Origin: Symsagittifera roscoffensis
Lineage: Eukaryota > Xenacoelomorpha > Acoela > Convolutidae
Direction of reading: 5' to 3'
DNA: 64,000 bases
Assembly (NCBI RefSeq): GCF_963678635.1
Contig: NC_087065.1
Span: forward strand, 6,969,209 to 7,033,208
Below, piece after piece: positions 1-12,800 of the stretch (its first letter is position 1; each line of letters opens with the position of its first letter). The notes beneath the pieces were generated by a model. It was not told where the DNA came from. It saw only the letters and a program-made list of their open reading frames with translations, and ran no database searches. Both the position numbers and the translations under genes were made by a program.

Positions 1-3000
1 AAACAGTTGGAGGAAAATAGCTAAGAATCGAAATTATAAAAAAGAGCCAACACACAATTGTTTTTTGGGAAATTTTTCTTTTTTTGTTCAGAAAAATTCT
101 CAAATGAAAAAGTGAACTCTAAATTCATAAATTTAAAAACATATAAATAGAACACCTAAAACATTTTTCAAAATCAAAAAAGGTTTTCAGTTTTTTAACA
201 TGCTCCTCATATCAAAATTTCAACGTCTTTCTTTTAAAAAAATTACGACCAATCAGTTGTTGTGACATTGACGTTTTATTAACTTACTTTCAAATGCAAA
301 AGTGGGTTTTTCACAGAGCCCTTAACGAAAAGTTGTAGGGACGAGCTTATCCGTCAGATATTGGTAATTTCTAAATTTCATGCTTTTTTGTGTAATCAAT
401 CATTGAAGAGTTTGGTTTTGAGTTCGATTCAAAAGGTCGATTCACACACTTTCAAAATACCCATTACCGAAAAAAAAAAAAAAAAAAATTCACAATTCTC
501 GAATCAATTTCAAGACACCAGGGAAAATGGAATTACACATTAATGAAAAACCAGAGAAAAGATGTGCAGATAGTTTCCTCAGCTGAATCGCGCGACTTAT
601 GAAAAATGATATGTTTAAAATCGGAGGCGCAGTACGTTTTCCGGGACAAACTTGAACGCCCTTATCCGTCAGATTTTGATAAAATTCATGCATTTTTGTG
701 TAATCAATCATTGTAGAGTTTGATTTTGAGTTTGATACAAAAGATTGAATTATACATTCTTACAGAGCCCCATTAACGAAAAAATGTAGAGAAAATTTTC
801 ATATTTCTCAAATATAAGACAAGGCAACAGGGAAAACTGAATTATTTATTAATGAAAAAGAACGTAGAGAAAACGTGCAGGTAGTGTAAATTTCACAGTA
901 TTCAAACAGAAATTTGTGATGAGCAGAGAGCACACATAAAGGAAACTGTGAAAAAAACTTCCCCATTTTCGCAAATTTTTAGATTATATATGTAAAAAAA
1001 TCTGTTTTTCTGAAAATCGAGTAGAATTTTGACATAGTCAGAAAAAAAAACGAAAAAAAAAAAATCTTTTCCAGTTGTTCCGCATAATTTCCCGAATGGA
1101 AAAGTTATCAATAATTGTTTTTATAAAACTCATACAGAACTTTGTGAAAAACAAACAGCACAAAGAAGTAAAGAAAAATAATGAAAATTTTTTCAGTATT
1201 TCTGCAAGTTTCCCAAATAAGAAAAAACTTTTGAACTTAATTAGTTGAAATCAAAAATTAAAATGAGAGCCGAAACACGTGTTTTTTTTGAAAAAATGAT
1301 TTTTTTGTTCAGAAATTTTCTCAAATGAAAAAGTGAACACTAAATACAAAAAATTCAAATCATATGTAAAAAAAAAAACTTCTAAAACATTTTCGAAATC
1401 AAGAAAATTTTCTTTTTTTTAGAAAGTTTCTCATTTCAAAAAATCAACCTCATTTTTCAAAAAAATTACGACTAAACAGTTGATGTGACATTGATTTTGT
1501 CATTGACCTACTATCGAATGCACAAAAGTGTCCCCATTAACGAAAAAATGTAGAGAAAAATTTTCATATTTCTCAAATGCAAGACAAGACAACAAGGAAA
1601 ACTGAAATTTTTATTAACGAAAAGAACGTAGAGAAAACGTGCAGGTAGTGTCCTCAGCAGAATCGCCCGATTTATGAATAAAATCGGGGGCGCAGTTTGT
1701 TTTCCGGGACAAGGTTGAACCAAAAAGTCCATCAGATATTGGTATTCAAACAGAAATTTATGAGAAACAAGGAGCACATATGCGTTTTCTAAAGTTTTGA
1801 ACTGTAAACTAAACTAACTCTACATTTTCTCGAAATCTCAGAATAGTTTTAGTAAAAAAAATTTTTCTCTAAAAATTCAATGAAATGTTGACGTAATCAG
1901 AAATAAAAATGAAAAAAAAATTATTTTTCAGTTTTTCCGCAAATTTCCTAGATAAAAAAACAGTTGGAGGAAATTAGTTGAGAATAGAAACTATAAAAAA
2001 GGGCCAACACGCAATTTTTTTTTTCGAAAATTTTTCTTTTTTTGCTCAGAAAAATTCTTAAATGAAAAAGTGAACTCTAAATTCATAAAATTAAAAATAT
2101 ATAAATAAAACACCTAAAACATTTTTAAAAATCAAGAAAGTTTTCAATTTTTTAACACGCTCCTCATATCAAAAGTTCAACGTCTCTTTTTTTAAAAAGT
2201 TACGACCAATCAGTTGTTGTGACATTGACTTTTTATTAACTTACTTTCAAATGCAAAAGTGAGTTTTTCACAGAGCCCCTAACGAAAAGTTGTAAGGACG
2301 AGCTTATCGGTCAGATATTGGTAATTTCCAAATTTCATGCTTTTTTGTGTAATCAATCATTGTAGAGTTTGGTTTTGAGTTTGATTCAAAAGGTTGATTT
2401 ACACACTTTCAAAATTCCCATTACCGAAAAAAAATGAAAAAAAAAATCACAATTCTCGAATCAATTTCAAGACACCATGGAAAATGGAATTACATATTAA
2501 TGAAAAACCAGAGAAAAATGTGCAGATAGTTTCTTCAGCTGAATCGCCCGACTTATGAAAAATGACATGTTTAAAATCGGAGGCGCAGTACGTTTTCCGG
2601 GACAATTTTGAACGAGCTATCCGTCAGATATTGGTAATATTTATGCTTTTTTGTGTAATCAATCATTGTACAGTTTGGTTTTGAAGTTGATACAAAAGAT
2701 TGAATTATACATTTTTACAGAGCCCCATTAACAAAAAAATGTAAAGAAAAATTTTCATATTTCTCAAATACAAGACAAGACAACAGGGAAAACTGAATTA
2801 TTTATTAACGATAAAGAACGTAGAGAAAACGTGCAGGTAGTGTAAGTTTCACAGTATTCAAACAGAAATTTGTGATGAACAGAGAGCACACATAAAGGAA
2901 ACTTCCCCATTTTTGCAAATTTTTAGATTATATATGTAAAAAAAATCAGTTTTTCTGAAAATCGAGTAGAATTTTGACATAGTCAAAAAAAAAACGAAAA

Positions 3001-4130
3001 AAAAATCTTTTCCAGTTGTTCCGCACAATTTCCCGATCGGAAAGTTTATCAATAATAGTTTTTAAAAAACTCATACAGAACTTTGTGAAAAACAAAGAGC
3101 ACAAAGGCGTAAAGAAAAATCATGAAATTTTTTTTTCAGTATTTCTGCAAGTTTCCAAATAAGAAAAACTTTTGAACTTAATTAGTTGAAAATCAAAAAA
3201 TAAAATGAGAGCCGAACCACGTGTTTTTTTGAAAAAATGATTTTTTTGTTCAGAAATTTTCTTAAATGAAAAAAGTGAACACTAAATACAATAAATTCAA
3301 ATCATATGTAAAAAACTTCTAAAACATTTTCGAAATCAAGAAAATTTTCATTTTTTTTAGAAAGTTTCTCATTTCAAAAAATCAACCTCATTTTTCAAAA
3401 AAATTACAAATAAACAGTTTATGTGACATTGATTTTGTCATTAACTTACTATCGAATGCACGAAAGTGTCCCCATCAACGAAAAAATGTAAAGAAAAATT
3501 TTCATATTTCTCAAATACAAGACAAGACAACAGGGAAAACTGAATTATTTATTAACGAAAAGAACGTAGAGAAAACGTGCAGGTAGTGTCCTCAGCAGAG
3601 ACACCCGACTTATGAATAAAATTGGGGGTGCAGTTTCTTTTCCGTGACAAGGTTGAACCAAAAAGTCCATCAGATATTGGTATTCAAACAGAAATTTATG
3701 ATGAACAAGGCGCACACATAAAGGTTGAATCTGTGAAAATAACTCCACTTTTTTGCGAATTCTCAGTATGTATTTGTAAAAAAAAATCGGTTTTTCCAAA
3801 AATTGAATAAAGTTTGGACGTAATGAGAAAGAAAAATGAAAAAAATATATAGTTTTTTCCAGTGTTCCGCAAAATTTGATAAATGGAAAACTTACCAGCA
3901 ATAGTTTTTAAAGTATTCAAACAGAAATTTATGAGAATCAAGGAGCACATATGCGTTTTCTAAAGTTTTGAACTGTAAACTAAACTAACTCTACATTTTG
4001 TCGAAATCTCAGAATAGTTTTAGTAAAAAGTTTTTTTCTCTAAAAACTGAATAAAATGTTGACGTAATCAGAAAGAAAAATGAAAAAAAATTATTTTTCA
4101 TTTTTTCCGCAAATTTCCTAGATAAAAAAA
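1..4130. repeat. Satellite higher-order repeat, copy 1 (~4.13 kb)
   Basis: This AT-rich block recurs almost unchanged about 4,127 bases further on: the marker cagttggagg lies at 4 and 4131. A second, more diverged copy of the marker at 1961 shows the unit is itself a dimer of ~1.96 and ~2.17 kb halves. Each half mixes ~350 bp segments with the core 'cagcNgaatcgcccgacttatg', 'ggggcgcagt', 'ttttccgggacaa' and 'cgtcagatattgg', plus A/T-rich spacers. Minus-strand open frames of 60-118 codons occur at matching places in both copies and are by-products of the repeat. No gene, RNA or transposon end is visible. I call it satellite DNA with high confidence; function unknown. Confidence 0.9.
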
Positions 4131-7100
4131 CAGTTGGAGGAAAATAGCTAAGAATCGAAATTATAAAAAAGAGCCAACACACAATTGTTTTTGGGAAATT
4201 TTTCTTTTTTTGTTCAGAAAAATTCTTAAATGAAAAAGTGAACTCTAAATTCATAAATTCAAAAATATATAAATAAAACACCTAAAACATTTTTAAAAAT
4301 CAAGAAAGTTTTCAATTTTTTAACACGCTCCTCATATCAAAAGTTCAACGTCTCTTTTTTTAAAAAGTTACGACCAATCAGTTGTTGTGACATTGACTTT
4401 TTATTAACTTACTTTCAAATGCAAAAGTGAGTTTTTCACAGAGCCCTTAACGAAAAGTTGTAAGGACGAGCTTATCCGTCAGATATTGGTAATTTCTAAA
4501 TTTCATGCTTTTTTGTGTAATCAATCATTGTTGAGTTTGGTTTTGAGTTTGATTCAAAAGGTTGATTTACACACTTTCAAAATTCCCATTACCGAAAAAA
4601 AATGAAAAAAAAAAATTCACAATTATCGAATCAATTTCAAGACACCATGGAAAATGGAATTACACATTAATGAAAAACCAGAGAAAAGATGTGCAGATAG
4701 TTTCCTCAGCTGAATCGAGCGACTTATGAAAAATGATATGTTTAAAATCGGAGGCGCAGTACGTTTTCCGGGACAAACTTGAACGCCCTTATCCGTCAGA
4801 TTTTGATAAAATTCATGCTTTTTGTGTAATCAATCATTGTAGAGTTTGATTTTGAGTTTGATACAAAAGATTGAATTATACATTCTTACAGAGCCCCATT
4901 AACGAAAAAATGTAGAGAAAATTTTCATATTTCTCAAATATAAGACAAGACAACAGGGAAAACTGAATTATTTATTAACGAAAAAGAACGTAGAGAAAAC
5001 GTGCAGGTAGTGTAAATTTCACAGTATTCAAACAGAAGTTTGTGATGAGCAGAGAGCACACATAAAGGAAACTGTGAAAAAAACTTCCCCATTTTCGCAA
5101 ATTTTTAGATTATATATGTAAAAAAATCTGTTTTTCTGAAAATCGAGTAGAATTTTGACATAGTCAGAAAAAAAAAACGAAAAAAAAAAATCTTTTCCAG
5201 TTGTTCCGCATAATTTCCCGAATGGAAAATTTATCAATAATTGTTTTTATAAAACTCATACAGAACTTTGTGAAAAACAAACAGCACAAAGAAGTAAAGA
5301 AAAATAATGAAAATTTTTTTTCAGTATTTCTGCAAGTTTCCCAAATAAGAAAAAACTTTTGAACTTAATTAATTGAAATCAAAAATTAAAATGAGAGCCG
5401 AAACACGTGTTTTTTTTTGAAAAAATGATTTTTTTGTTCAGAAATTTTCTCAAATGAAAAAGTGAACACTAAATACAAAAAATTCAAATCATATGTAAAA
5501 AAAAAAACTTCTAAAACATTTTCGAAATCAAAAAAATTTTCTTTTTTTTAGAAAATTTCTCATTTCAAAAAATCAACCTCATTTTTCAAAAAAATTACGA
5601 CTGAACAGTTGATGTGACATTGATTTTGTCATTGACCTACTATCGAATGCACAAAAGTGTCCCCATTAACGAAAAAATGTAGAGAAAAATATTCATATTT
5701 CTCAAATGCAAGACAAGACAACAAGGAAAACTGAAATTTTTATTAACGAAAAGAACGTAGAGAAAACGTGCAGGTAGTGTCCTCAGCAGAATCGCCCGAT
5801 TTATGAATAAAATCGGGGGCGCAGTTTGTTTTCCGGGACAAGGTTGAACCAAAAAGTCCATCAGATATTGGTATTCAAACAGAAATTTATGAGAAACAAG
5901 GAGCACATATGCGTTTTCTAAAGTTTTGAACTGTAAACTAAACTAACTCTACATTTTCTCGAAATCTCAGAATAGTTTTAGTAAAAAAATTTTTTCTCTA
6001 AAAATTCAATGAAATGTTGACGTAATCAGAAATAAAAATGAAAAAAAAATTATTTTTCAGTTTTTCCGCAAATTTCCTAGATAAAAAAACAGTTGGAGGA
6101 AATTAGCTGAGAATAGAAACTATAAAAAAGGGCCAACACGCAATTTTTTTTTTCGAAAATTTTTCTTTTTTTGCTCAGAAAAATTCTTAAATGAAAAAGT
6201 GAACTCTAAATTCATAAAATTAAAAATATATAAATAAAACACCTAAAACATTTTTAAAAATCAAGAAAGTTTTCAATTTTTTAACATGCTCCTCATATCA
6301 AAAGTTCAACGTCTCTTTTTTTAAAAAGTTACGACCAATCAGTTGTTGTGACATTGACTTTTTATTAACTTACTTTCAAATGCAAAAGTGAGTTTTTCAC
6401 AGAGCCCCTAACGAAAAGTTGTAAGGACGAGCTTATCGGTCAGATATTGGTAATTTCCAAATTTCATGCTTTTTTGTGTAATCAATCATTGTAGAGTTTG
6501 GTTTTGAGTTTGATTCAAAAGGTTGATTTACACACTTTCAAAGTTCCCATTACCGAAAAAAAATGAAAAAAAAAATCACAATTCTCAAGACACCATGGAA
6601 AATGGAATTACATATTAATGAAAAACCAGAGAAAAATGTGCAGATAGTTTCTTCAGCTGAATCGCCCGACTTATGAAAAATGACATGTTTAAAATCGGAG
6701 GCGCAGTACGTTTTCCGGGACAATTTCGAACGAGCTTATCCGTCAGATATTGGTAATAATCATGCTTTTTTGTGTAATCAATCATTGAACAGTTTGGGTT
6801 TGAAGTTGATACAAAAGATTGAATTATACATTTTTACAGAGCCCCATTAATGAAAAAATGTAAAGAAAAATTTTCATATTTCTCAAATACAAGACAAGAC
6901 AACAGGGAAAACTGAATTATTTATTAACGATAAAGAACGTAGAGAAAACGTGCAGGTAGTGTAAGTTTCACAGTATTCAAACAGAAATTTGTGATGAACA
7001 GAGAGCACACATAAAGGAAACTTCCCCATTTTTGCAAATTTTTAGATTATATATGTAAAAAAAATCAGTTTTTCTGAAAATCGAGTAGAATTTTGACATA

Positions 7101-8442
7101 GTCAAAAAAAAAACGAAAAAAAAATATTTTCCAGTTGTTCCGCACAATTTCCCGATCGGAAAGTTTATCAATAATAGTTTTTAAACAACTCATACAGAAC
7201 TTTGTGAAAAACAAAGAGCACAAAGGCGTAAAGAAAAATCATGAAATTTTTTTTTCAGTATTTCTGCAAGTTTCCCAAATAAGAAAAACTTTTGAACTTA
7301 ATTAGTTGAAAATCAAAAAATAAAATGAGAGCCGAACCACGTGTTTTTTTTGAAAAAATGATTTTTTTGTTCAGAAATTTTCTTAAATGAAAAAGTGAAC
7401 ACTAAATACAATAAATTCAAATCATATGTAAAAAACTTCTAAAACATTTTCGAAATCAAGAAAATTTTCATTTTTTTTAGAAAGTTTCTCATTTCAAAAA
7501 ATCAACCTCATTTTTCAAAAAAATTACAAATAAACAGTTTATGTGACATTGATTTTGTCATTAACTTACTATCGAATGCACGAAAGTGTCCCCATTAACG
7601 AAAAAATGTAAAGAAAAATTTTCATATTTCTCAAATACAAGACAAGACAACAGGGAAAACTGAATTATTTATTAACGAAAAGAACGTAGAGAAAACGTGC
7701 AGGTAGTGTCCTCAACAGAGACACCCGACTTATGAATAAAATTGGGGGTGCAGTTTCTTTTCCGGGACAATCTTGAAAAAGAAATCCATCAGATATTGGT
7801 AAAACTCGTGCTTTTTGTGTATTTAAAGATTATAGAATATGATTTTGTTGGTGATACTAAATCAAAACTCAACTCCTTCGATCTTTCGCAATTGTGCAGC
7901 GTATCAAAAACGTTGTGTTGAGCTTAATATAGCCTAATGTTTTGAGCTTTTTCACAGAACCTCAACACAAGAAACTTGTCTGCAATAAGTTTCACAGTAA
8001 TCAAACAGAAATTTGTGATGAACAGAGAGCACACATAAAGGTTGAATCTGTGAATATAACTCCACTTTTTTTGCAAATTCTCAGTCTATATTTGTAAAAA
8101 AAAAATCGGTTTTTCTAAAAATTGAATAAAGTTTTGACGTAATCAGAAAGAAGAATGAAAAAAATATATAATCTTTTCCAGTGCTTCCGCAAAGTGGAAA
8201 ACTTACCAGCAATAGTTTTCAAAGTATTCAAACAAAAATTTATGAGAAACGAGGAGCATATATGCGTTTTCTAAAGTTTTGAACTGTAAACTAAACTAAC
8301 TCTACATTTCCTCGAAATCTCAGAATAGTTTTAGAAAAAAAATTTTTCTCTAAAAATTGAATAAAAAGTTGACGTAATCAGAAAGAAAAATGAAACAAAA
8401 AATTATTTTTCTGTTTTTCCGCAAACTTCCTAGATAAAAAAA
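4131..8442. repeat. Satellite higher-order repeat, copy 2 (~4.3 kb)
   Basis: This is the second tandem copy of the 4.13 kb unit, with half-unit markers at 4131, 6090 and 8443. It follows copy 1 closely at offsets of 4,119-4,129 bases up to about 7760. It then carries about 185 extra bases, roughly 7790-8000, containing 'gatactaaatcaaaactc' and 'gcagcgtatcaaaaacg'. The same segment occurs at 9411-9600 and throughout 16200-22000, so copy 1 more likely lost it than copy 2 gained it. Confidence 0.88.
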
Positions 8443-9890
8443 CAGTTGGAGGAAATTAGTTAAGAATCGAAATTATAAAAAAAGGCCAATTTTTTTTTTG
8501 GAAAAATTTTCTTTTTTTGCTCAGAAAAATTCTTAAATGAAAACGAACTCTAAATTCAAAAAACTAAAAATATATAAATAGAACACCTAAAACATTTTTA
8601 AAAATCGAGAAAGTTTTCAATTTTTTTAACACGCTCCTCATATCAAAAGTTCAACGTCTCTTTTTTTAAAAAGTTACGACCAATCAGTTGTTGTGACATT
8701 GACTTTTTATTAACTTACTTTCAAATGCAAAAGTGAGTTTTTCACAGAGCCCCTAACGAAAAGTTGTAAGGACGAGCTTATCCGTCAGATATTGGCAATT
8801 TCTAAATTTCATGCTTTTTTGTGTAATCAATCATTGTAGAGTTTGATTTTGAGTTTGATTCAAAAGGTTGATTTACACACTTTCAAAATTCCCATTACCA
8901 AAAAAAAAATGAAAAAAAAAATTCACAATTCTCGAATCAATTTCAAGACACCATGGAAAATGGAATTACTTATTAATGAAAAACCAGAGAAAAAATTTGC
9001 AGATAGTTTCCTCAGCTGAATAGCCCGACTTATGAAAAATGATATGTTTAAAATCGGAGGCGAAGTACGTTTTCCGGGACAAATTTGAACGAGCTTATCC
9101 GTCAGATTTTGGTAAATTTCATGTTTTTTTGTGTAATCAATCCTTGTACAAATTATTTTTGAATTTGATACAAAAGATAGAATTATACATTTTTACAGAG
9201 CCCCATTAACGAAAAAATGTAAAGAAAAATTTTCATATTTCTCAAATACAAGACAAGACAACAGGGAAAACTGAATTATTTATTAACGAAAAGAACGTAG
9301 AGAAAACGTGCAGGTAGTGTCCTCAGCAGAATCGCCCGACTTATGATTAAAATCGGGGGCGCAGTTTGTTTTCCGGGACAATCTTGAACCATAAAATCCA
9401 TCAGATATTGGTAAAACTCGTGCTCATTGTGTATTTAAAGATTATAGAATATGAGTTCGTTGGTGATACTAAATCAAAACTCCTTCGATCTTTCGCAATT
9501 GCGCAGCGTATCAAAAACGATGTGTTGAGCTTAATATAGCCTAATGTTTTGAGCTTTTTCACAGAACCTCAACACAAGAAACTTGTCAGCAATAAGTTTC
9601 ACAGTATTCAAACAGAAATATGTGATGAACAGAGAGCACACATAAAGGTTGAAACTGTGAAAATAATTTCCAAATTTTTGCAAAATTTTAGATTATACAT
9701 GTAAAAATTTCTGTTTTTCTGAAAATCGAGTAGAATTTTGATATAGTCAGAAAAAAAACGAAAAAAAAAAATCTTTTCCAGTTGTTCCGCATAATTTCCC
9801 AAATGGAAAATTTAACAATGATAATTTTCAAAAAACTCATATAAAACTTTGTGAAAAACACAGAGCACACATGCGTAAAAAAAAATAGTG
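8443..9890. repeat. Diverged third satellite unit (transition zone)
   Basis: This starts with the same cagttggagg marker as the 4.13 kb units and follows the first half-unit for several hundred bases. It then switches at about 9320-9600 to segments containing 'ggtgatactaaatcaaaact'. It links the long higher-order repeat on the left to the ~700 bp monomers on the right. No gene is seen; open frames at 9608-9870 on the minus strand are repeat by-products. Confidence 0.8.
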
Positions 9891-12800
9891 AAAAAAATTA
9901 TTTTTCAGTTTTTCTGCAAGTTTCCCAAATAACAAATTTTTGAACTTGATTAGTTAAAAATCAAAAGTTAAAAAGAGAGCTGAAATACGTGTTTTTTTTT
10001 TGAAAAAACGATCTTTTTTTCGGAAAATTTCTCAAATGAAAAAGTGAACACTAAATTCACAACATTCAGATCAAATGTAAATTTTCGAATTCATAATAAA
10101 AAAGCATCCAAAACATTTCAAGAAGTCAAGAAAATTTCAGTTTTTTTAGAAAGTTTCTCATTTCGAAAATTCAACATATTTTTTCAAAAAAAATTACGAC
10201 CAAACAATTTTTGTGACATTCACTTTTTCATTGACTTACTAGCAAATGCAAAATTGAAGTAATCTTTGCATAAAACATTATCATTTTTTTCTTGATTTTT
10301 CACCTGAACAGAAAAAATTTGTGCGGAATTTGGTAAGTTTGTTTCAACTAGCTCGGTTGCAATCAACTAGCTCGGTTGCAATGAGCAGTGCTAGTGCTAT
10401 AGAAACTTTTATCTCTCTTCAAGTAATATATTTTTGCACGAAAATGTTACAAGACCAACGGGAAAATAGGAAAACCAATTAACGAAAAAGAACGGAGAGA
10501 AGATCCCCTGTTTTTTTTTTAAGTTTAATTTAGTTCAAATGTAATGCCTGTATTCAAACAGAATTACATTTTTCAGTGTTTCCGCAAGTTTCCCAAATAT
10601 AAAACTTTTGAACTTAATTAGTTAAAAATCAAAATTAAAAAAGAGAGCCGAAACACGAATTTTTTTTTTGAAAAAACGATTTTTTTTTGTTCAGAAATTT
10701 TCTCAAACAAAAAATTCAACACTAAACTCATAAAATTCAAATCATATGTAGAAAAACATCTAAAAATTTTTCAGAAAACAAGAAAAATTTCAGTTTTTGT
10801 CAGAAAGTTTCTCATTTCAAAAATTCAACCTCACTTTTTAAAAAAACTACGACCAAACAGTTGTTGTGAGGTTGAATTTTTCATTGATTTACTATAAAAT
10901 CCAAATTTGAACTAGAATTCGCATAATACATTTTCGCTTTTTACTAATTTTTCACCTGAACAGAAAAAACTTGTGCGGAATTTGGAAAGATTGTTTTTGA
11001 TTTTCTGATCTTTTTGATTTATTTTTTTGAATCAAAACAAAGCAATGATAGAAAAATCAAAAAACAACTAGCTCGCTTGCAATGAGCAGTTCTAAAGAAA
11101 CTAAAATCTCTTTTCAAGGAACAAATATCTGCACGAAAGTAAAACAAAACCACAGGGAAAATAGAAATACATATTAACGAAAAAGAACGGAGAGAAGATC
11201 CCCATTTTTTTAAATTTATTTTGGTTCAAATGTAATGCTTGTATTCAAACAGAATTACTTTTTTTTAGTATTTCCGCAAGTTTCCCAAATAAAAAACTTT
11301 TGAACTTAATTAGTTAAAATCAAAATTATAAAAGAGAGCCGAAACACGAGTTTTTTTTTAAAAAAACGATCTTTTTTTTGGAAAATTTCTCAAATGAAAA
11401 AGTGAACACTAAATTCACAACATTCGAATCATATGTAAATTTTCGAAATCATATGAAAAAAGAATCTAAAGCATTTCAAGAAGTCAAGAAAATTTTCAGT
11501 TTTTTTAGAAAGTTTCTCATTTCGAAAATTCAACATCTTTTTTCAAAAAAAATTACGACCAAACAGTTTTTGTGACCTTGACTTTTTCATTGACTTACTA
11601 CCAAATGCAAATTTGAAGTTATCTTCGCATAAAACATTATAATTTTTTTCTTGATTTTTCACCTGAACAGAAAAAATTTGTGCGGAATTTGGTAATTTTG
11701 TTTTTGATTTTTCTGATCATTTTGATTGATCTTTTTGAATCAAAACAAAGCAATGATCTGAAAATCAAAAATCAATTAGCTCGGTTGCAATGAGCAGTGC
11801 TAGTGCTATAGAAACTAATATCTGTCTTCAAGTAAAAAATTTCAGCACGAAAATGTTACAAGACCACCGGGAAAATAGAAAAACATATTAACGAAAAAGA
11901 ACGGAGAGAAGATCCCCTGTTTTTTTTCAGTTTAATTTGGTTCAAATGTAATGCCTGAATTCAAACAGAATTACTTTTTTCAGTATTTCCGCAAGTTTCC
12001 CAAATATAAAACTTTTGAACTTAATTAGTTAAAAATCAAAATTAAAAAAAAAGAGAGCCGAAACACGAATTTTTTTTTTGAAAAAACGATTTTTTTTGTT
12101 CAGAAATTTTCTCAAACAAAAAAGTCAACACTAAACTCATAAAATTCAATTCATATGTAGAAAAACATCTAAAAATTTTTAAGAAAACAAGAAAACTTTC
12201 AGTTTTTCTCAGAAAGTTACTCATTTCAAAAATTCAACCTCACTTTTTAAAAAAACTACGACCAAACAGTTGTTGTGAGGTTGAATTTTTCATTGATTTA
12301 CTATAAAATCCAAATTTGAACTAATATTCGCATAATACATTTTCGCGTTTTACTAATTTTTCACCTGAACAGAAAAAACTTGAGCGAAATTTGGAAAGAT
12401 TGTTTTTGATTTTCTGATCTTTTTGATTTATCTTTTTGAATCAAAACAAAGCAATGATAGTAAAATCAAAAATCAACTAGCTCAGTTGCAATGAGCAGTT
12501 CTAAAGAAACTAAAATCTCTTTTCAAGGAACAATTATCTGCACGAAAATAAAACAAGACCACCGGGAAAACAGAAAAACATTTAACGAAAAAGAACGGAG
12601 AGAAGATCCCCTGTTTTTTTTTCAGTTTAATTTGGTACAAATGTAATGCCTGTATTCAAACAGAATTACATTTTTCAGTATTTCCGCAAATTTCCCAAAT
12701 ATAAAACTTTTGAACTTAATTAGTTAAAAATCAAAATTATAAAAAAGGGCCGAAACGAAGGTTTTTTTTTGAAAAACTGATCTTTTTTTCGGAAAATTTC

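Noticed and set aside
902-9870. Phe/Lys-rich minus-strand frames (e.g. 902-1111, 2858-3052, 9608-9802) as genes
   Set aside because: They are built from A/T spacers of the satellite, differ in length between copies through indels, and lack any domain.
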